DNA of 64,000 nt, from assembly GCF_014198245.1 (NCBI RefSeq), contig NZ_JACIHE010000002.1, forward strand, positions 338,275 to 402,274, written 5' to 3'. The first letter of the stretch is position 1, and every line of letters begins with the position of its first letter. The translations under genes were made by a program, and so were the position numbers. The notes beneath the pieces were generated by a model. The model did no database searches. It was not told where the DNA came from and worked only from the letters and a program-made list of their open reading frames with translations. The DNA comes from Bradyrhizobium sp. cir1. Lineage in GTDB: Bacteria > Pseudomonadota > Alphaproteobacteria > Rhizobiales > Xanthobacteraceae. This document shows positions 35,836 through 44,047 of this stretch, piece after piece.

Positions 35836-35940
35836 ATGCGATTGGCGTGGTATCAGCCGCTCATGATTAAATCCGTGCGCAACGTCAACCTCTCGCACAT
35901 GACCTGCTTCGGCTGGGCCGTGGAAGGAGTCGCGCGCTAG
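35836..35940 (+). other. Short leader-like frame or small RNA region before DUF1127
   Basis: The 330-base gap 35710-36039 holds this 34-codon frame (ATG 35836 to TAG 35938-35940; begins MRLAWYQPLMIKSVRNVNLS) followed 27 bases later by a strong terminator. There is no clear ribosome site. A short independent transcript, either coding or a small RNA, would explain the terminator, because the hydrolase stop is more than 250 bases upstream. Nothing else is recognisable in the gap apart from a short GCGGCGA/TCGCCGC inverted repeat near 35730-35750. Confidence 0.25.
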
Positions 35941-35967
35941 GAATTCGACGACGACATCTTTTCCACC

Positions 35968-35997
35968 AGGCCCCGCCGGCATCGGACGGGGCCTTTT
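35968..35997 (+). terminator. Rho-independent terminator upstream of the DUF1127 gene
   Basis: AGGCCCCG (35968-35975) pairs with CGGGGCCT (35987-35994), and the stem is followed by TTTTC. It separates the upstream transcript from the DUF1127 gene at 36040. Confidence 0.75.
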
Positions 35998-36039
35998 CAT
36001 TGGCCACGCTCCGTGCCGGCACAACAGCAGGAGCATCCG

Positions 36040-36315
36040 ATGCCACCACAACAGACGAACATCTCATCCGAGATTGAGCGCGATGCCGCGAGGCTCCGCC
36101 TCGACCTCTCCACCGTCTTGAGCCTGCTCGGGCGATACTGGCGCACGTTTCAGGGCTGGCGCCGGCGTTCACAGGTCACTCTGTACGACCTGAGCGACAG
36201 GGAGCTGATGGATATCGGCTTGACGCGTGGCGAGATCGACTCCATCGCGCCTGAACGCGCTATCGATAGGCTGAGAGATCGCGCCGCGGATCTATGGAGG
36301 CGCGGTGGGATGTAA
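36040..36315 (+). CDS. DUF1127-family small protein
   Basis: A 91-residue protein from ATG 36040, with AGGAG six bases upstream. The C-terminal half has the DUF1127 pattern: WRRRSQVTLYDLSDRELMDI, then GLTRGEIDSIA. It is longer than most family members owing to a polar ~35-residue N-terminus. Small arginine-rich DUF1127 proteins in rhizobia and Agrobacterium are linked to phosphate, carbon or stress responses and RNA interaction; which applies here is unknown. The DUF1152 gene follows 26 bases later and may be co-transcribed. Confidence 0.8.
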   Translation: MPPQQTNISSEIERDAARLRLDLSTVLSLLGRYWRTFQGWRRRSQVTLYDLSDRELMDIGLTRGEIDSIAPERAIDRLRDRAADLWRRGGM

Positions 36316-36341
36316 GAGATCAACCGGATGGTTCGACAAAC

Positions 36342-37277
36342 ATGATTCCGTTTCTTGAACGACTCGATCATGCAAGCAAAGTGCTCGTTGCGGGCTGTGG
36401 CGGCGGCTTCGACGTTTTCGCCGGGGTCCCGTTTGCGCAGCGTCTGACGGCGCGGGGTAAGGAGGTGGTATTCGCCAGCTTCTCCTTCACGAACTTATGG
36501 CTATGCGGCGGCGAGCGTGTCGGGGAGGCGATTTGGCGCGTCGATCAGCGCGCCGTGGAAATTCCTTACTTCCCGGAGAAGTGGCTGGCCGAATGGCTCG
36601 GTCGCCGCGAGCAGCTCGTGCCGATCTACGCCTTCGCGAAAAGCGGGGTTCGGCCGCTCGCGGCGGCGTATCGCTGGATCATCGATTCCCATGACATCGA
36701 TACCGTGGTCCTGGTTGACGGCGGGACCGACAGTCTCGTGTTCGGCGATGAGCCCGGCGTCGGAAGCGTCGTCGAGGACGCTGTCTCGCTCGTGGCTGCC
36801 GATCAGGCCGCGGGCGAAAACGTGCTGCTCGCCGCAATCGGTTTCGGCGTAGACCATTATCACGGTGTCTCGCATCACGCGTTCCTGGAGAACACAGCCC
36901 AGCTGATTCGCGATGGCGGGTTTCTCGGCATGTTCTCGCTGTCGCAGGGCAGCAGGGAGGCCGAGGCCTTCCTCGATCTGGTGGATTACGCCAACCAGCG
37001 CCAGCCGCAGCATCCGAGCATCGTGTGCAATTCGATCGCGAGTGCACTGCGGGGCGAGTTCGGCAACTATCATGCCACCAACCGGACGAGCGGAAACGAG
37101 CTGTTCATCAATCCGCTGATGTCACAATACTGGACGTTTCAATCCTCAGCGGTGGTGCGTCGCATGGCCTATGCGGGACAGCTGGCCGGAACCGAGCGAA
37201 CTGAGGACGCCCGCAGGATCATCGATCTTCACAGGGAAATGACCGAGCTGCGGCCTTTCCGCCCAATTCCACTCTGA
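36342..37277 (+). CDS. DUF1152-family protein
   Basis: A 311-residue soluble protein from ATG 36342. The N-terminus VLVAGCGGGFDVFAGVPFAQ is a glycine-rich, Rossmann-like opening, and VVLVDGGTDSLVFGDEPG with IGFGVDHYHGVSH in the middle are the conserved DUF1152 blocks. The acidic and histidine residues suggest a metal- or nucleotide-binding site, but no activity has been established for the family as far as I know. It follows the DUF1127 gene closely and is convergent with the Fic gene (12-base gap). Confidence 0.75.
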   Translation: MIPFLERLDHASKVLVAGCGGGFDVFAGVPFAQRLTARGKEVVFASFSFTNLWLCGGERVGEAIWRVDQRAVEIPYFPEKWLAEWLGRREQLVPIYAFAKSGVRPLAAAYRWIIDSHDIDTVVLVDGGTDSLVFGDEPGVGSVVEDAVSLVAADQAAGENVLLAAIGFGVDHYHGVSHHAFLENTAQLIRDGGFLGMFSLSQGSREAEAFLDLVDYANQRQPQHPSIVCNSIASALRGEFGNYHATNRTSGNELFINPLMSQYWTFQSSAVVRRMAYAGQLAGTERTEDARRIIDLHREMTELRPFRPIPL

Positions 37278-37289
37278 CAGGGCGCCGGT

Positions 37290-38030
37290 TCAGTCCTCTT
37301 GTCCGGAGCCTTGCGCGCGATTGCGCTTGAGTTCTTGTGCTTCGTAGCGGGCTTTGAGCGCCGGATCGCTGGTATCGCCAGCGACCGTATCCGCATCGCT
37401 GCCGTCTAGACCCGGTGCGGCCTTGATGGCGTCGGCAAGTCCCTTCAGGTCGGGGCTCTCCTGAACAAATGGCTTTAGATAGGCGTCGAGTTTGTCCTTA
37501 CCAGGCTCATCGAGCTCTTGGGTCAAGGCTGTAAGGTATTCATCCTTGCCGGTGGCGGACCAATCGATGCTGATCGCGGCACGCCGCGCCATCTCGGCAT
37601 GAACCAGCATAATCGTGCGTCCGTTGCCGTCGAGGAAGGGATGTCCATAGGCGAGATAGCCCATCACCTCGCCCGGTTTTTTCGCCATGAAGGCCCTGTC
37701 TTGGCCCTTCTCCAGCGCGTAGTTGATGGCTTTGCGAATATCGCTTGGATGCGCAAAGAGAACGGATCCCTTTTTCACAAAGATGTGGGGCGCATTCTTG
37801 AGGCGGTCCTCTCCGGCCCATGGAAACACCGCTTCGAAGAGCGTCTTGTGGGTCTGCTGCACGTCGGCGTAGGTCAGGGACGATCGCGCCTGAAGATACT
37901 CTACGGCGGCATCGATGCCGGTTAGGAACGAGTTGTGCAGAAGACGCTGAACAATGTCGGGATCCTTGGCTTTTGCGACGTTGCGCAAGTAACCTTGCGT
38001 CGCAAAATCACCGAAAGGATCGAAGGTCAC
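37290..38030 (-). CDS. Fic-domain AMP-transferase-type toxin
   Basis: A 246-residue Fic protein. The active-site motif HPFLDGNGRT is the full canonical HxFxDGNGR, so nucleotide transfer (AMPylation) to a target hydroxyl is expected. A polar, charged tail of about 45 residues follows the Fic core. The GTG start (38028-38030) overlaps the stop of the small upstream gene as GTGA, so the two are translationally coupled. I see no [S/T]xxxE[G/N] inhibitory helix in this protein, so any control should come from the partner. Toxin-antitoxin assignment is inferred from this layout. Confidence 0.85.
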   Translation of the reverse strand: MTFDPFGDFATQGYLRNVAKAKDPDIVQRLLHNSFLTGIDAAVEYLQARSSLTYADVQQTHKTLFEAVFPWAGEDRLKNAPHIFVKKGSVLFAHPSDIRKAINYALEKGQDRAFMAKKPGEVMGYLAYGHPFLDGNGRTIMLVHAEMARRAAISIDWSATGKDEYLTALTQELDEPGKDKLDAYLKPFVQESPDLKGLADAIKAAPGLDGSDADTVAGDTSDPALKARYEAQELKRNRAQGSGQED

Positions 38031-38281
38031 GGACGGCTTTCGCGCAGATAGCGTGCCTGAAGGCGTACCGCCTGGACGCGGCTCAAAATCCCGGCGCGTT
38101 GCAGGGCAACAATGGTGTTCTCGATATCATCGAATTTCACGTCATCGCCGGAGAGGCGTGTGGCGTGGTGAGCAAAAACGTCGTTTGACGACACAACGAC
38201 CGCCACGTTGTTGCTGCTCGCAAGCCGTCGAATGACTTCGGCGGTATAGCGGGGCCGGGTCGCAGAACGTCGAGCGGACAT
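38027..38281 (-). CDS. Small protein coupled to Fic, probable antitoxin
   Basis: An 84-residue basic protein from ATG at 38279-38281 with a GAGGAG ribosome site, ending by overlap with the Fic start. The start MSARRSATRPRYTAEVIRRL is rich in arginine. Class I Fic antitoxins are small, lie just upstream and carry [S/T]xxxE[G/N]; here the nearest match is FDDIEN, with Phe instead of Ser/Thr. So position and size fit an antitoxin, while the motif does not. It may be a novel inhibitor, or a DNA-binding partner with VVVSSNDVFAHHATRL as core. Function inferred. Confidence 0.6.
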   Translation of the reverse strand: MSARRSATRPRYTAEVIRRLASSNNVAVVVSSNDVFAHHATRLSGDDVKFDDIENTIVALQRAGILSRVQAVRLQARYLRESRP

Positions 38282-38455
38282 GGATTCTCCTCGTCTTCAA
38301 TATAGTACGGAGAGACCTGAAAATCCATCATGTTGCGGCATCCGGGCCAAGCCCAGGGACCAGGGCGCCGGGAGTCTCCACGCCCAAACCCATTTGCCTT
38401 GCCACTTTTTCCACGGCAATATGCCGACAAAACAACCATAGGACGGGTCAAGACA

Positions 38456-40765
38456 ATGGCGGCTCCCATCAAGTTCGGCGTTGGCCAAAGCGTGCTGCGC
38501 AAGGAGGATGACGCGCTCATCCGCGGCAAGGGCCGCTATACCGACGATTATGCGCCGCAGGCCGCGCTCCGCTGCTTGATGCTGCGCTCGCCGCATGCGC
38601 ATGCCAAATACACCATCGATGCGAGCCGTGCCCGCAGCCTGCCCGGCGTCGCGCTGATCCTGACCGCCGACGACGTGAAGGACCTCGGCAATCTGCCGTG
38701 CCTGTTCAATCTCGAGACCGATCCGTTCACCGGCCCGCCTTACCCGATCCTCGCCAAGGACGAGGTGCGCCATGTCGGCGATGCCATCGCCTTCGTCGTC
38801 GCAGAGACCATCGACCAGGCGCGGGACGCGATCGAGGCGATCGAGGTCAAATGGTCGCCGCTGCCGGCGGTGACCGGCGTCGTCAACGCCGTGAAGAAGG
38901 GCGCGCCGCAGGTCTGGCCGGACAAGGCCGGCAACGTGCTGTTCGACGTCTCGATCGGCGACAAGGCGGCGACGGACGCTGCCTTTGCCAAGGCGCATGC
39001 AGTCGCCGAGATCTCCATCGTCAATCCGCGCGTGGTCGCGAGCTTCATGGAGACGCGTGCGGCGGTGTGCGAATACGACGCCAAGCGCGACCATCTGACG
39101 CTGACGGTCGGCAGCCAGGGCAGCCACCGCCTGCGCGACATCCTGTGCCAGAACGTGCTCAACATCCCCACCGACAAGATGCGGGTGATCTGCCCCGACG
39201 TCGGTGGCGGTTTCGGCACGAAGCTGTTTCCGTACCGGGAATACGCCCTGATGGCGGTCGCGGCGCGCAAGCTGAAGAAGGCGGTGAAATGGGCGGCCGA
39301 CCGCTCCGAGCATTTCATGGGCGATGCGCAGGGCCGCGACAACGTCACCACCGCGAAGATGGCACTGGCCGAGGATGGCAAGTTCCTCGCGATGGATTGC
39401 GATCTGATGGGCGACATGGGCGCGTATCTGTCGACCTTCGGGCCCTACATCCCCCATGGCGGTGCCGGCATGCTGCCGGGCCTCTACGACATCCAGGCCT
39501 TCCACTGCCGGGTGCGCACCATCTTCACCCACAGCGTGCCGGTGGACGCCTATCGCGGTGCGGGCCGGCCCGAGGCGGCCTACGTGATCGAGCGCCTGGT
39601 CGATGCCTGCGCACGAAAACTCGGCATGACGCCGGATGTCATCCGCCGCAAGAATTTCATCCCGCCGAAGGCGCTGCCCTACAAGACCGCCACCGGCAAG
39701 GTCTACGATTCCGGCGACTTCGCCGCGCATCTGAAGCGCGCGATGGAGATCGCGGAATGGAAGGAGTTTCCCAAGCGTGCCAAGGCGGCCAAGAAGCACG
39801 GGCTTATCCGCGGCATCGGCCTTGCGAGCTATGTCGAGATTTGCGGCGTGATGGGTGAGGAGACGGCCAATGTCCGCCTCGATCCCAATGGCGACGTCAC
39901 CGTGCTGATCGGCACGCAATCGAGCGGGCAGGGCCATCAGACCGCCTATGCGCAGATCGTCGCGGAGCAGTTCGGCCTGCCGCCGGAGCGCGTGCATATC
40001 CACCAGGGCGATACCGACGAGATCGCGACGGGCCTCGGCACCGGCGGCTCGGCCTCGATCCCCACGGGCGGAGTCTGCGTGGAGCGCGCTGCGGGCGATC
40101 TGGGCAAGAAGCTGAAGGAGCTTGCAGCGCAGGCGCTGGAAGCGAGCGCCGGCGACCTCGAGATTACCGACGGTGTGGTCCGCATCTCCGGCACCGACCG
40201 TTCGATCTCCTTCGCCGATCTCACCAAGCGGCCCGGCGCTGATCCGTCGAAGCTGAATGGCAGCGCGACCTTCGCCAGCGCCGACGGCACCTATCCGAAC
40301 GGCACGCATCTGGCGGAGGTCGAGATCGATCCGGCCACCGGCATCATCAGAATCGTCAACTACGTGATCGTCGACGATTTCGGCAAGACGCTCAATCCGC
40401 TGCTGCTGGCCGGCCAGGTCCATGGCGGCGCCATGCAGGGCATCGGCCAGGCGCTGATGGAGCAGGTAGTTTATGGCGCCACCGACGGCCAGCTGATCAC
40501 CGCCACCTACATGGACTACGCGCTGCCGCGGGCGGCGGACGGTCCGTCCTTCGTGTTCGAGACCCACAACATCCCCTGCAAGACCAATCCGCTGGGAGTG
40601 AAGGGGGCGGGCGAGGCCGGCGCGATCGGTTCCTGTCCGGCCGTCGTCAACGCCATCGTCGACGCCCTCTGGCGCGAATACAAGATCGACCACATCGACA
40701 TGCCGGCAACGCCGGAACGGGTGTGGATCGCCATCAGCGAGCACCACCGCCGCCACAGCCTCTGA
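38456..40765 (+). CDS. Xanthine dehydrogenase/CoxL-like molybdopterin subunit (form II type)
   Basis: A 769-residue large subunit of the molybdenum hydroxylase family from ATG 38456. It has the N-terminal domain opening RKEDDALIRGKGRYTDDY, the MPT-binding DVGGGFGTK (248-256) and the active-site loop AYRGAGRPE (365-373). That loop is the form II type; true CO dehydrogenase (form I) has AYRCSFR. Near the C-terminus KGAGEAGAIGSCPAV carries the catalytic glutamate. No CoxM (FAD) or CoxS (2Fe-2S) gene is next to it: upstream is the Fic pair and downstream a cytochrome c. It probably oxidises an aldehyde or heterocycle with partners encoded elsewhere. Confidence 0.88.
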   Translation: MAAPIKFGVGQSVLRKEDDALIRGKGRYTDDYAPQAALRCLMLRSPHAHAKYTIDASRARSLPGVALILTADDVKDLGNLPCLFNLETDPFTGPPYPILAKDEVRHVGDAIAFVVAETIDQARDAIEAIEVKWSPLPAVTGVVNAVKKGAPQVWPDKAGNVLFDVSIGDKAATDAAFAKAHAVAEISIVNPRVVASFMETRAAVCEYDAKRDHLTLTVGSQGSHRLRDILCQNVLNIPTDKMRVICPDVGGGFGTKLFPYREYALMAVAARKLKKAVKWAADRSEHFMGDAQGRDNVTTAKMALAEDGKFLAMDCDLMGDMGAYLSTFGPYIPHGGAGMLPGLYDIQAFHCRVRTIFTHSVPVDAYRGAGRPEAAYVIERLVDACARKLGMTPDVIRRKNFIPPKALPYKTATGKVYDSGDFAAHLKRAMEIAEWKEFPKRAKAAKKHGLIRGIGLASYVEICGVMGEETANVRLDPNGDVTVLIGTQSSGQGHQTAYAQIVAEQFGLPPERVHIHQGDTDEIATGLGTGGSASIPTGGVCVERAAGDLGKKLKELAAQALEASAGDLEITDGVVRISGTDRSISFADLTKRPGADPSKLNGSATFASADGTYPNGTHLAEVEIDPATGIIRIVNYVIVDDFGKTLNPLLLAGQVHGGAMQGIGQALMEQVVYGATDGQLITATYMDYALPRAADGPSFVFETHNIPCKTNPLGVKGAGEAGAIGSCPAVVNAIVDALWREYKIDHIDMPATPERVWIAISEHHRRHSL

Positions 40766-40891
40766 CCCCGATCTCCGCGCGCACGGGAATAAACGCGCCG
40801 CGCGGGGTTCTATCCATGATGGGTCCCGGCTTCCCCTGAAGCCGGTGAGGTCTCATTCCCTGAACGTATCGAGAGCCGGAGAAACGGACCA

Positions 40892-41341
40892 ATGAAGCGG
40901 ACGATGATTGTCGCGGGCGCCCTCGTGCTGGGCGCCGGCGCCGTAATGGCGCAACAGGAGATTGCCGTCCAGCAGGACAATCTGATGCGCTCGCAGGCAA
41001 AGAGCCTGTACTCGGTCATTCAGAAGATGACCAAGGGCGACATTCCCTACAACCAGAAGGCCGTCGACGAGGCGATTGCCAATCTGGAGGCGGACGTCGC
41101 CAAGATCGCCAAGACCTTCGAGGTCAATCCCAAGCAGGACGTCGTGAATGCGTCCTACGGCTCCTCGCCGAAGGTCTGGCAGAACAAAGCCGATTTCGAC
41201 TCCAAGATCCCGCCGGTGCAGAAGGCGATCGCCGACGTCAAAGGCAAGATCACCAATGTCGCGAGCCTGAAGGCGGCCTACAGCGCGATCAACGACCGCT
41301 GCAACGATTGTCACGAAACCTATCGCTTGAAGTTGAAATAG
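40892..41341 (+). CDS. Class II cytochrome c (c556 / cytochrome c-prime type)
   Basis: A 149-residue periplasmic monoheme cytochrome: signal peptide MKRTMIVAGALVLGAGAVMA before QQ, a four-helix-bundle body, and the heme motif CNDCH at residues 137-141 near the C-terminus, followed by ETYRLKLK, as in class II cytochromes. The axial residue near the N-terminus appears to be Met32 (DNLMRSQ), suggesting a six-coordinate low-spin c556 rather than a gas-binding c-prime. It lies 126 bases after the CoxL-like gene and could accept its electrons; that is inference. A strong terminator follows. Confidence 0.88.
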   Translation: MKRTMIVAGALVLGAGAVMAQQEIAVQQDNLMRSQAKSLYSVIQKMTKGDIPYNQKAVDEAIANLEADVAKIAKTFEVNPKQDVVNASYGSSPKVWQNKADFDSKIPPVQKAIADVKGKITNVASLKAAYSAINDRCNDCHETYRLKLK

Positions 41342-41362
41342 CGGGGCGACGAGGAATCGGTG

Positions 41363-41394
41363 AAGGGCGGTTGCGAAAGCAGCCGCCCTTTTTG
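41363..41394 (+). terminator. Rho-independent terminator after cytochrome c556
   Basis: AAGGGCGGTTGC / GCAGCCGCCCTT (one G-T wobble) with a GAAA loop, then TTTTG. It starts 22 bases after the stop codon. Confidence 0.88.
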
Positions 41395-41575
41395 TGTGGC
41401 CGCGAGTCGCAGCGAGCAGAAATTCTGTCCGCAAGGTCTGACGGATCGCGCTGAGAGCAGCTATCTTTATCCAACGGCCGTGCGCTGACACGAGTCGACG
41501 CAGCTTCCTCCGACAGCCTCACGACGTCGGGAGTTCCAACGCGCGGCGGACAGCTGAACCACAGCGAGGCAGGCC

Positions 41576-42859
41576 ATGGCAAAACCGTTCCCGTCGAAGA
41601 CCCATATCGGCAACCATATGCTGCATCCGGAAACCCTGATGCTGACCTATGGCTATGATCCGCAATTGTCGGAAGGCGCCATCAAGCCTCCGGTGTTCCT
41701 GACCTCGACCTTCGTGTTCAAGACCGCCGAAGACGGGCAGGACTTCTTCGATTATGTCGCCGGCCGGCGCGAGCCGCCGGAAGGCATGGGCGCGGGCCTC
41801 GTCTATTCGCGCTTCAACCACCCCAACAGCGAGATCGTCGAGGACAGGCTCGCGGTGTATGAGCGCACCGAAAGCTGCGCGCTGTTCTCCTCCGGCATGG
41901 CGGCAATCGCGACCACGATTCTCGCCTTCGTCCGTCCCGGTGACGTCATCCTGCACTCCCAGCCGCTCTATGGCGGAACGGAAACGCTGCTGACGAACAC
42001 GCTTGCGCGCCTGTCGATCGGCGCGGTCGGCTTTGCCGACGGCATCGATGAAGCCTCGGTCAGGCAGGCCTCGGAGGAGGCGATGGGCAAGGGCCGGGTT
42101 TCGATGATCCTGATCGAGACCCCCGCCAATCCGACCAACGGCCTCGTCGACATCGCGATGATCCGCCGCATCGCCGATTCCATCGGCAAGGCCCAGGGAC
42201 ACACGCCGATCATCGCCTGCGACAACACGCTGCTCGGCCCTGTGTTTCAGCGCCCGATCGAGCACGGCGCGGACCTGTCGCTGTATTCGCTGACGAAATA
42301 TGTCGGCGGCCATTCCGACCTGATCGCGGGCGCCGCGCTCGGATCGAAGGCGATCATGAAGGGCATCAAGTCGCTGCGCGGCGCCATCGGCACCCAGCTC
42401 GATCCGCATTCCTGCTGGATGATCAACCGCTCGCTCGAGACGCTGAGCCTGCGCATGGAAAAGGCCGATGCGAATGCGCGCCTGGTGGCGAGCTATCTGC
42501 GCGACCACCCCAAGGTCGCCAAGGTGCACTATCTCGGTCATCACGAGCAGGGCTCGCCCTCGGGCCGTGTGTTCGCGCGGCAATGCCTGGGCGCGGGATC
42601 GACCTTCTCGTTCGACATCGTCGGCGGCAAGGAGGCGGCGGTGAAATTCCTCAATGCGCTGCAGATACTCAAGCTGGCGGTGAGCCTTGGCGGCACCGAG
42701 TCGCTCGCGAGCCTGCCCGCGACGATGACCCATTCCGGCGTTCCCGCCGAGATCCGCCGGAAGATCGGCGTGCTCGATTCCACGATCCGGCTGTCGATCG
42801 GCATCGAGAACCCGTCGGATCTCATCGCGGATCTCGCGCAGGCACTGAATGCGGCTTGA
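41576..42859 (+). CDS. Cystathionine gamma-synthase / methionine gamma-lyase family PLP enzyme
   Basis: A 427-residue trans-sulfuration family enzyme. Motifs: [20 protein letters not shown], the substrate-side [10 protein letters not shown], the PLP cofactor region [32 protein letters not shown] and [13 protein letters not shown] where Lys forms the internal aldimine. The C-terminus has [20 protein letters not shown], as in methionine gamma-lyases and O-acyl-homoserine sulfhydrylases. Length is slightly above average owing to insertions. Gamma-elimination on methionine or cystathionine is likely, but sequence alone does not separate these activities. It has no close operon partners. Confidence 0.87.
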   Translation: MAKPFPSKTHIGNHMLHPETLMLTYGYDPQLSEGAIKPPVFLTSTFVFKTAEDGQDFFDYVAGRREPPEGMGAGLVYSRFNHPNSEIVEDRLAVYERTESCALFSSGMAAIATTILAFVRPGDVILHSQPLYGGTETLLTNTLARLSIGAVGFADGIDEASVRQASEEAMGKGRVSMILIETPANPTNGLVDIAMIRRIADSIGKAQGHTPIIACDNTLLGPVFQRPIEHGADLSLYSLTKYVGGHSDLIAGAALGSKAIMKGIKSLRGAIGTQLDPHSCWMINRSLETLSLRMEKADANARLVASYLRDHPKVAKVHYLGHHEQGSPSGRVFARQCLGAGSTFSFDIVGGKEAAVKFLNALQILKLAVSLGGTESLASLPATMTHSGVPAEIRRKIGVLDSTIRLSIGIENPSDLIADLAQALNAA

Positions 42860-42907
42860 GCGGGCTTGACGTGAAACGTCAGTGGCTTCCTGCGGACGCC
42901 ATGGCGC

Positions 42908-43281
42908 CTAGAGCGGATTGGACGCGCGGCATGCCGACATGATCGCCGCGGCAGCCTCGTTGCTCTGCGCGCCCGAGAGCTGCCGCACGAGGCAGACGTA
43001 ATAGCCCTTGCTGGATGCATTCAGCAGGGAGTCGCCGTTGACGACGAGCCAGTTGCAGGCGGAGCGGATGTACTGCACGGCAAGGGCCGATCGCGTGTCG
43101 CGGATGGGGACAGCTCGCATTGAGCCTGCCTTTCCATGTCGCTTTGCGCGACCACCGGTCCGGAGGAGGAAAGCAACGCTCCGGCCACGATGAGGCTTGC
43201 CAGAACGTGCGAGCGCCCGTGCGCCCTTCTTCTTGTGTCGGCGTCGTTGGGCCGATCGAGAGCGCTGGAATCGAGACGCAC
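42908..43281 (-). pseudogene. Secreted four-cysteine (VF_A0006-like) protein with a one-base frameshift
   Basis: The upstream part, from a possible GTG at 43279-43281, encodes a signal peptide (VLASLIVAGALLSSSGPVVA, then QSDMERQAQCELSP). The downstream part, in another frame, reads RDTRSALAVQYIRSACNWLV, then GYYVCLVRQL and AAAAIMSACRA. Adding one C to the run of four Cs around 43105 would join them as CELSPIRDTRS, giving four cysteines in the family pattern. So the gene is broken by a single deletion in a homopolymer, or the sequence has an error there. No well-placed ATG is seen for the signal peptide. Otherwise it would be a small exported protein of unknown role. Confidence 0.6.
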
Positions 43282-43388
43282 AGTGCCACTCTGGAGATGG
43301 TGATGTCGAAGTTTACGGCGGAACGCGCGAGGCTGGCAAGGCACGAGGTTCGGAAATTGCCGGACCGTCAGATCCTCGCCCGAATCGA

Positions 43389-43421
43389 AAAGGCCGGGCG
43401 CTCCCTCCGCGTCCGGCCTTT
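43389..43421 (-). terminator. Hairpin downstream of the CHRD gene
   Basis: AAAGGCCGG (43389-43397) and CCGGCCTTT (43413-43421) form a 9-bp stem with a GC-rich loop. On the minus strand it lies 52 bases after the CHRD stop and ends in a short U run. Confidence 0.6.
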
Positions 43422-43473
43422 CCGCGACGAAGCTGCGTTTTCGCTTTGCTTCGTCACCCTGTTTCGTCACTTG

Positions 43474-43893
43474 CTATTTCGTCACTTGGCCGCGGATCTC
43501 ACCGCCTGGGTTCGCCGCCGTGTGGATGTTGATATAGTACTTGCCGCCGAGCAGGTCGGCGGCCTGCGCGTCGGTGAGCGTCGCTTCGCCCTTGACCGGG
43601 CTCGCGGCCGCATTGGCGATCGGGACCGCGACGCCGGCGTTCTTGCCGGCCTCGGCAGGGCCGTGGAAATGAGCGGCGGTGGCAGGGCCGGAGAGCCCGG
43701 AATAGCTGACGGTCCACGACAGCTTCTTGCTGGCAGCGTCATAGTCGAGCTCGGCCGTTCCGGTGCCGCTGCTGGTGTTGGCGGGTACTTCGGATTTGCC
43801 GTCCAGCGTCGCCTTCAGTTTCTCCGCGCTGGCCGGGGCGGCGAACGCAACGGCAGCTCCGAGTGCCAGTGTGGCAAAAACGGCTTTGGTCAT
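43474..43893 (-). CDS. CHRD-domain periplasmic protein
   Basis: A 139-residue exported protein: signal peptide MTKAVFATLALGAAVAFAAPASA, then one CHRD domain with KATLDGKSEVPANTSSGTGT, the strand SWTVSYSGLSGPATAAHFHG and the end YYINIHTAANPGGEIRGQVTK. CHRD domains occur in chordin and in many bacterial exported proteins; their bacterial function is not defined. The histidines of AHFHGPA and NIHTA are family-conserved. Single-gene unit, divergent from the diheme cytochrome gene. Confidence 0.88.
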   Translation of the reverse strand: MTKAVFATLALGAAVAFAAPASAEKLKATLDGKSEVPANTSSGTGTAELDYDAASKKLSWTVSYSGLSGPATAAHFHGPAEAGKNAGVAVPIANAAASPVKGEATLTDAQAADLLGGKYYINIHTAANPGGEIRGQVTK

Positions 43894-44047
43894 GGGTCTC
43901 TCCCTGTTGACGCCTGATTGCTGTCAACTTCCAAACAGTACGTCTTGCAGTTTATTCCCGCATTACAGCCGGACCATCTAAAATATTCGTGGCTGGATCG
44001 GGCGCGGCATGACCCGTAAGTTCGCGCGCTCACGATGGAATCATTGA

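Noticed and set aside
38297..40756. Open minus-strand frame of about 800 codons opposite the CoxL-like gene
   Set aside because: No motifs and antisense composition; the CoxL-like gene on the plus strand has the complete molybdopterin motifs.
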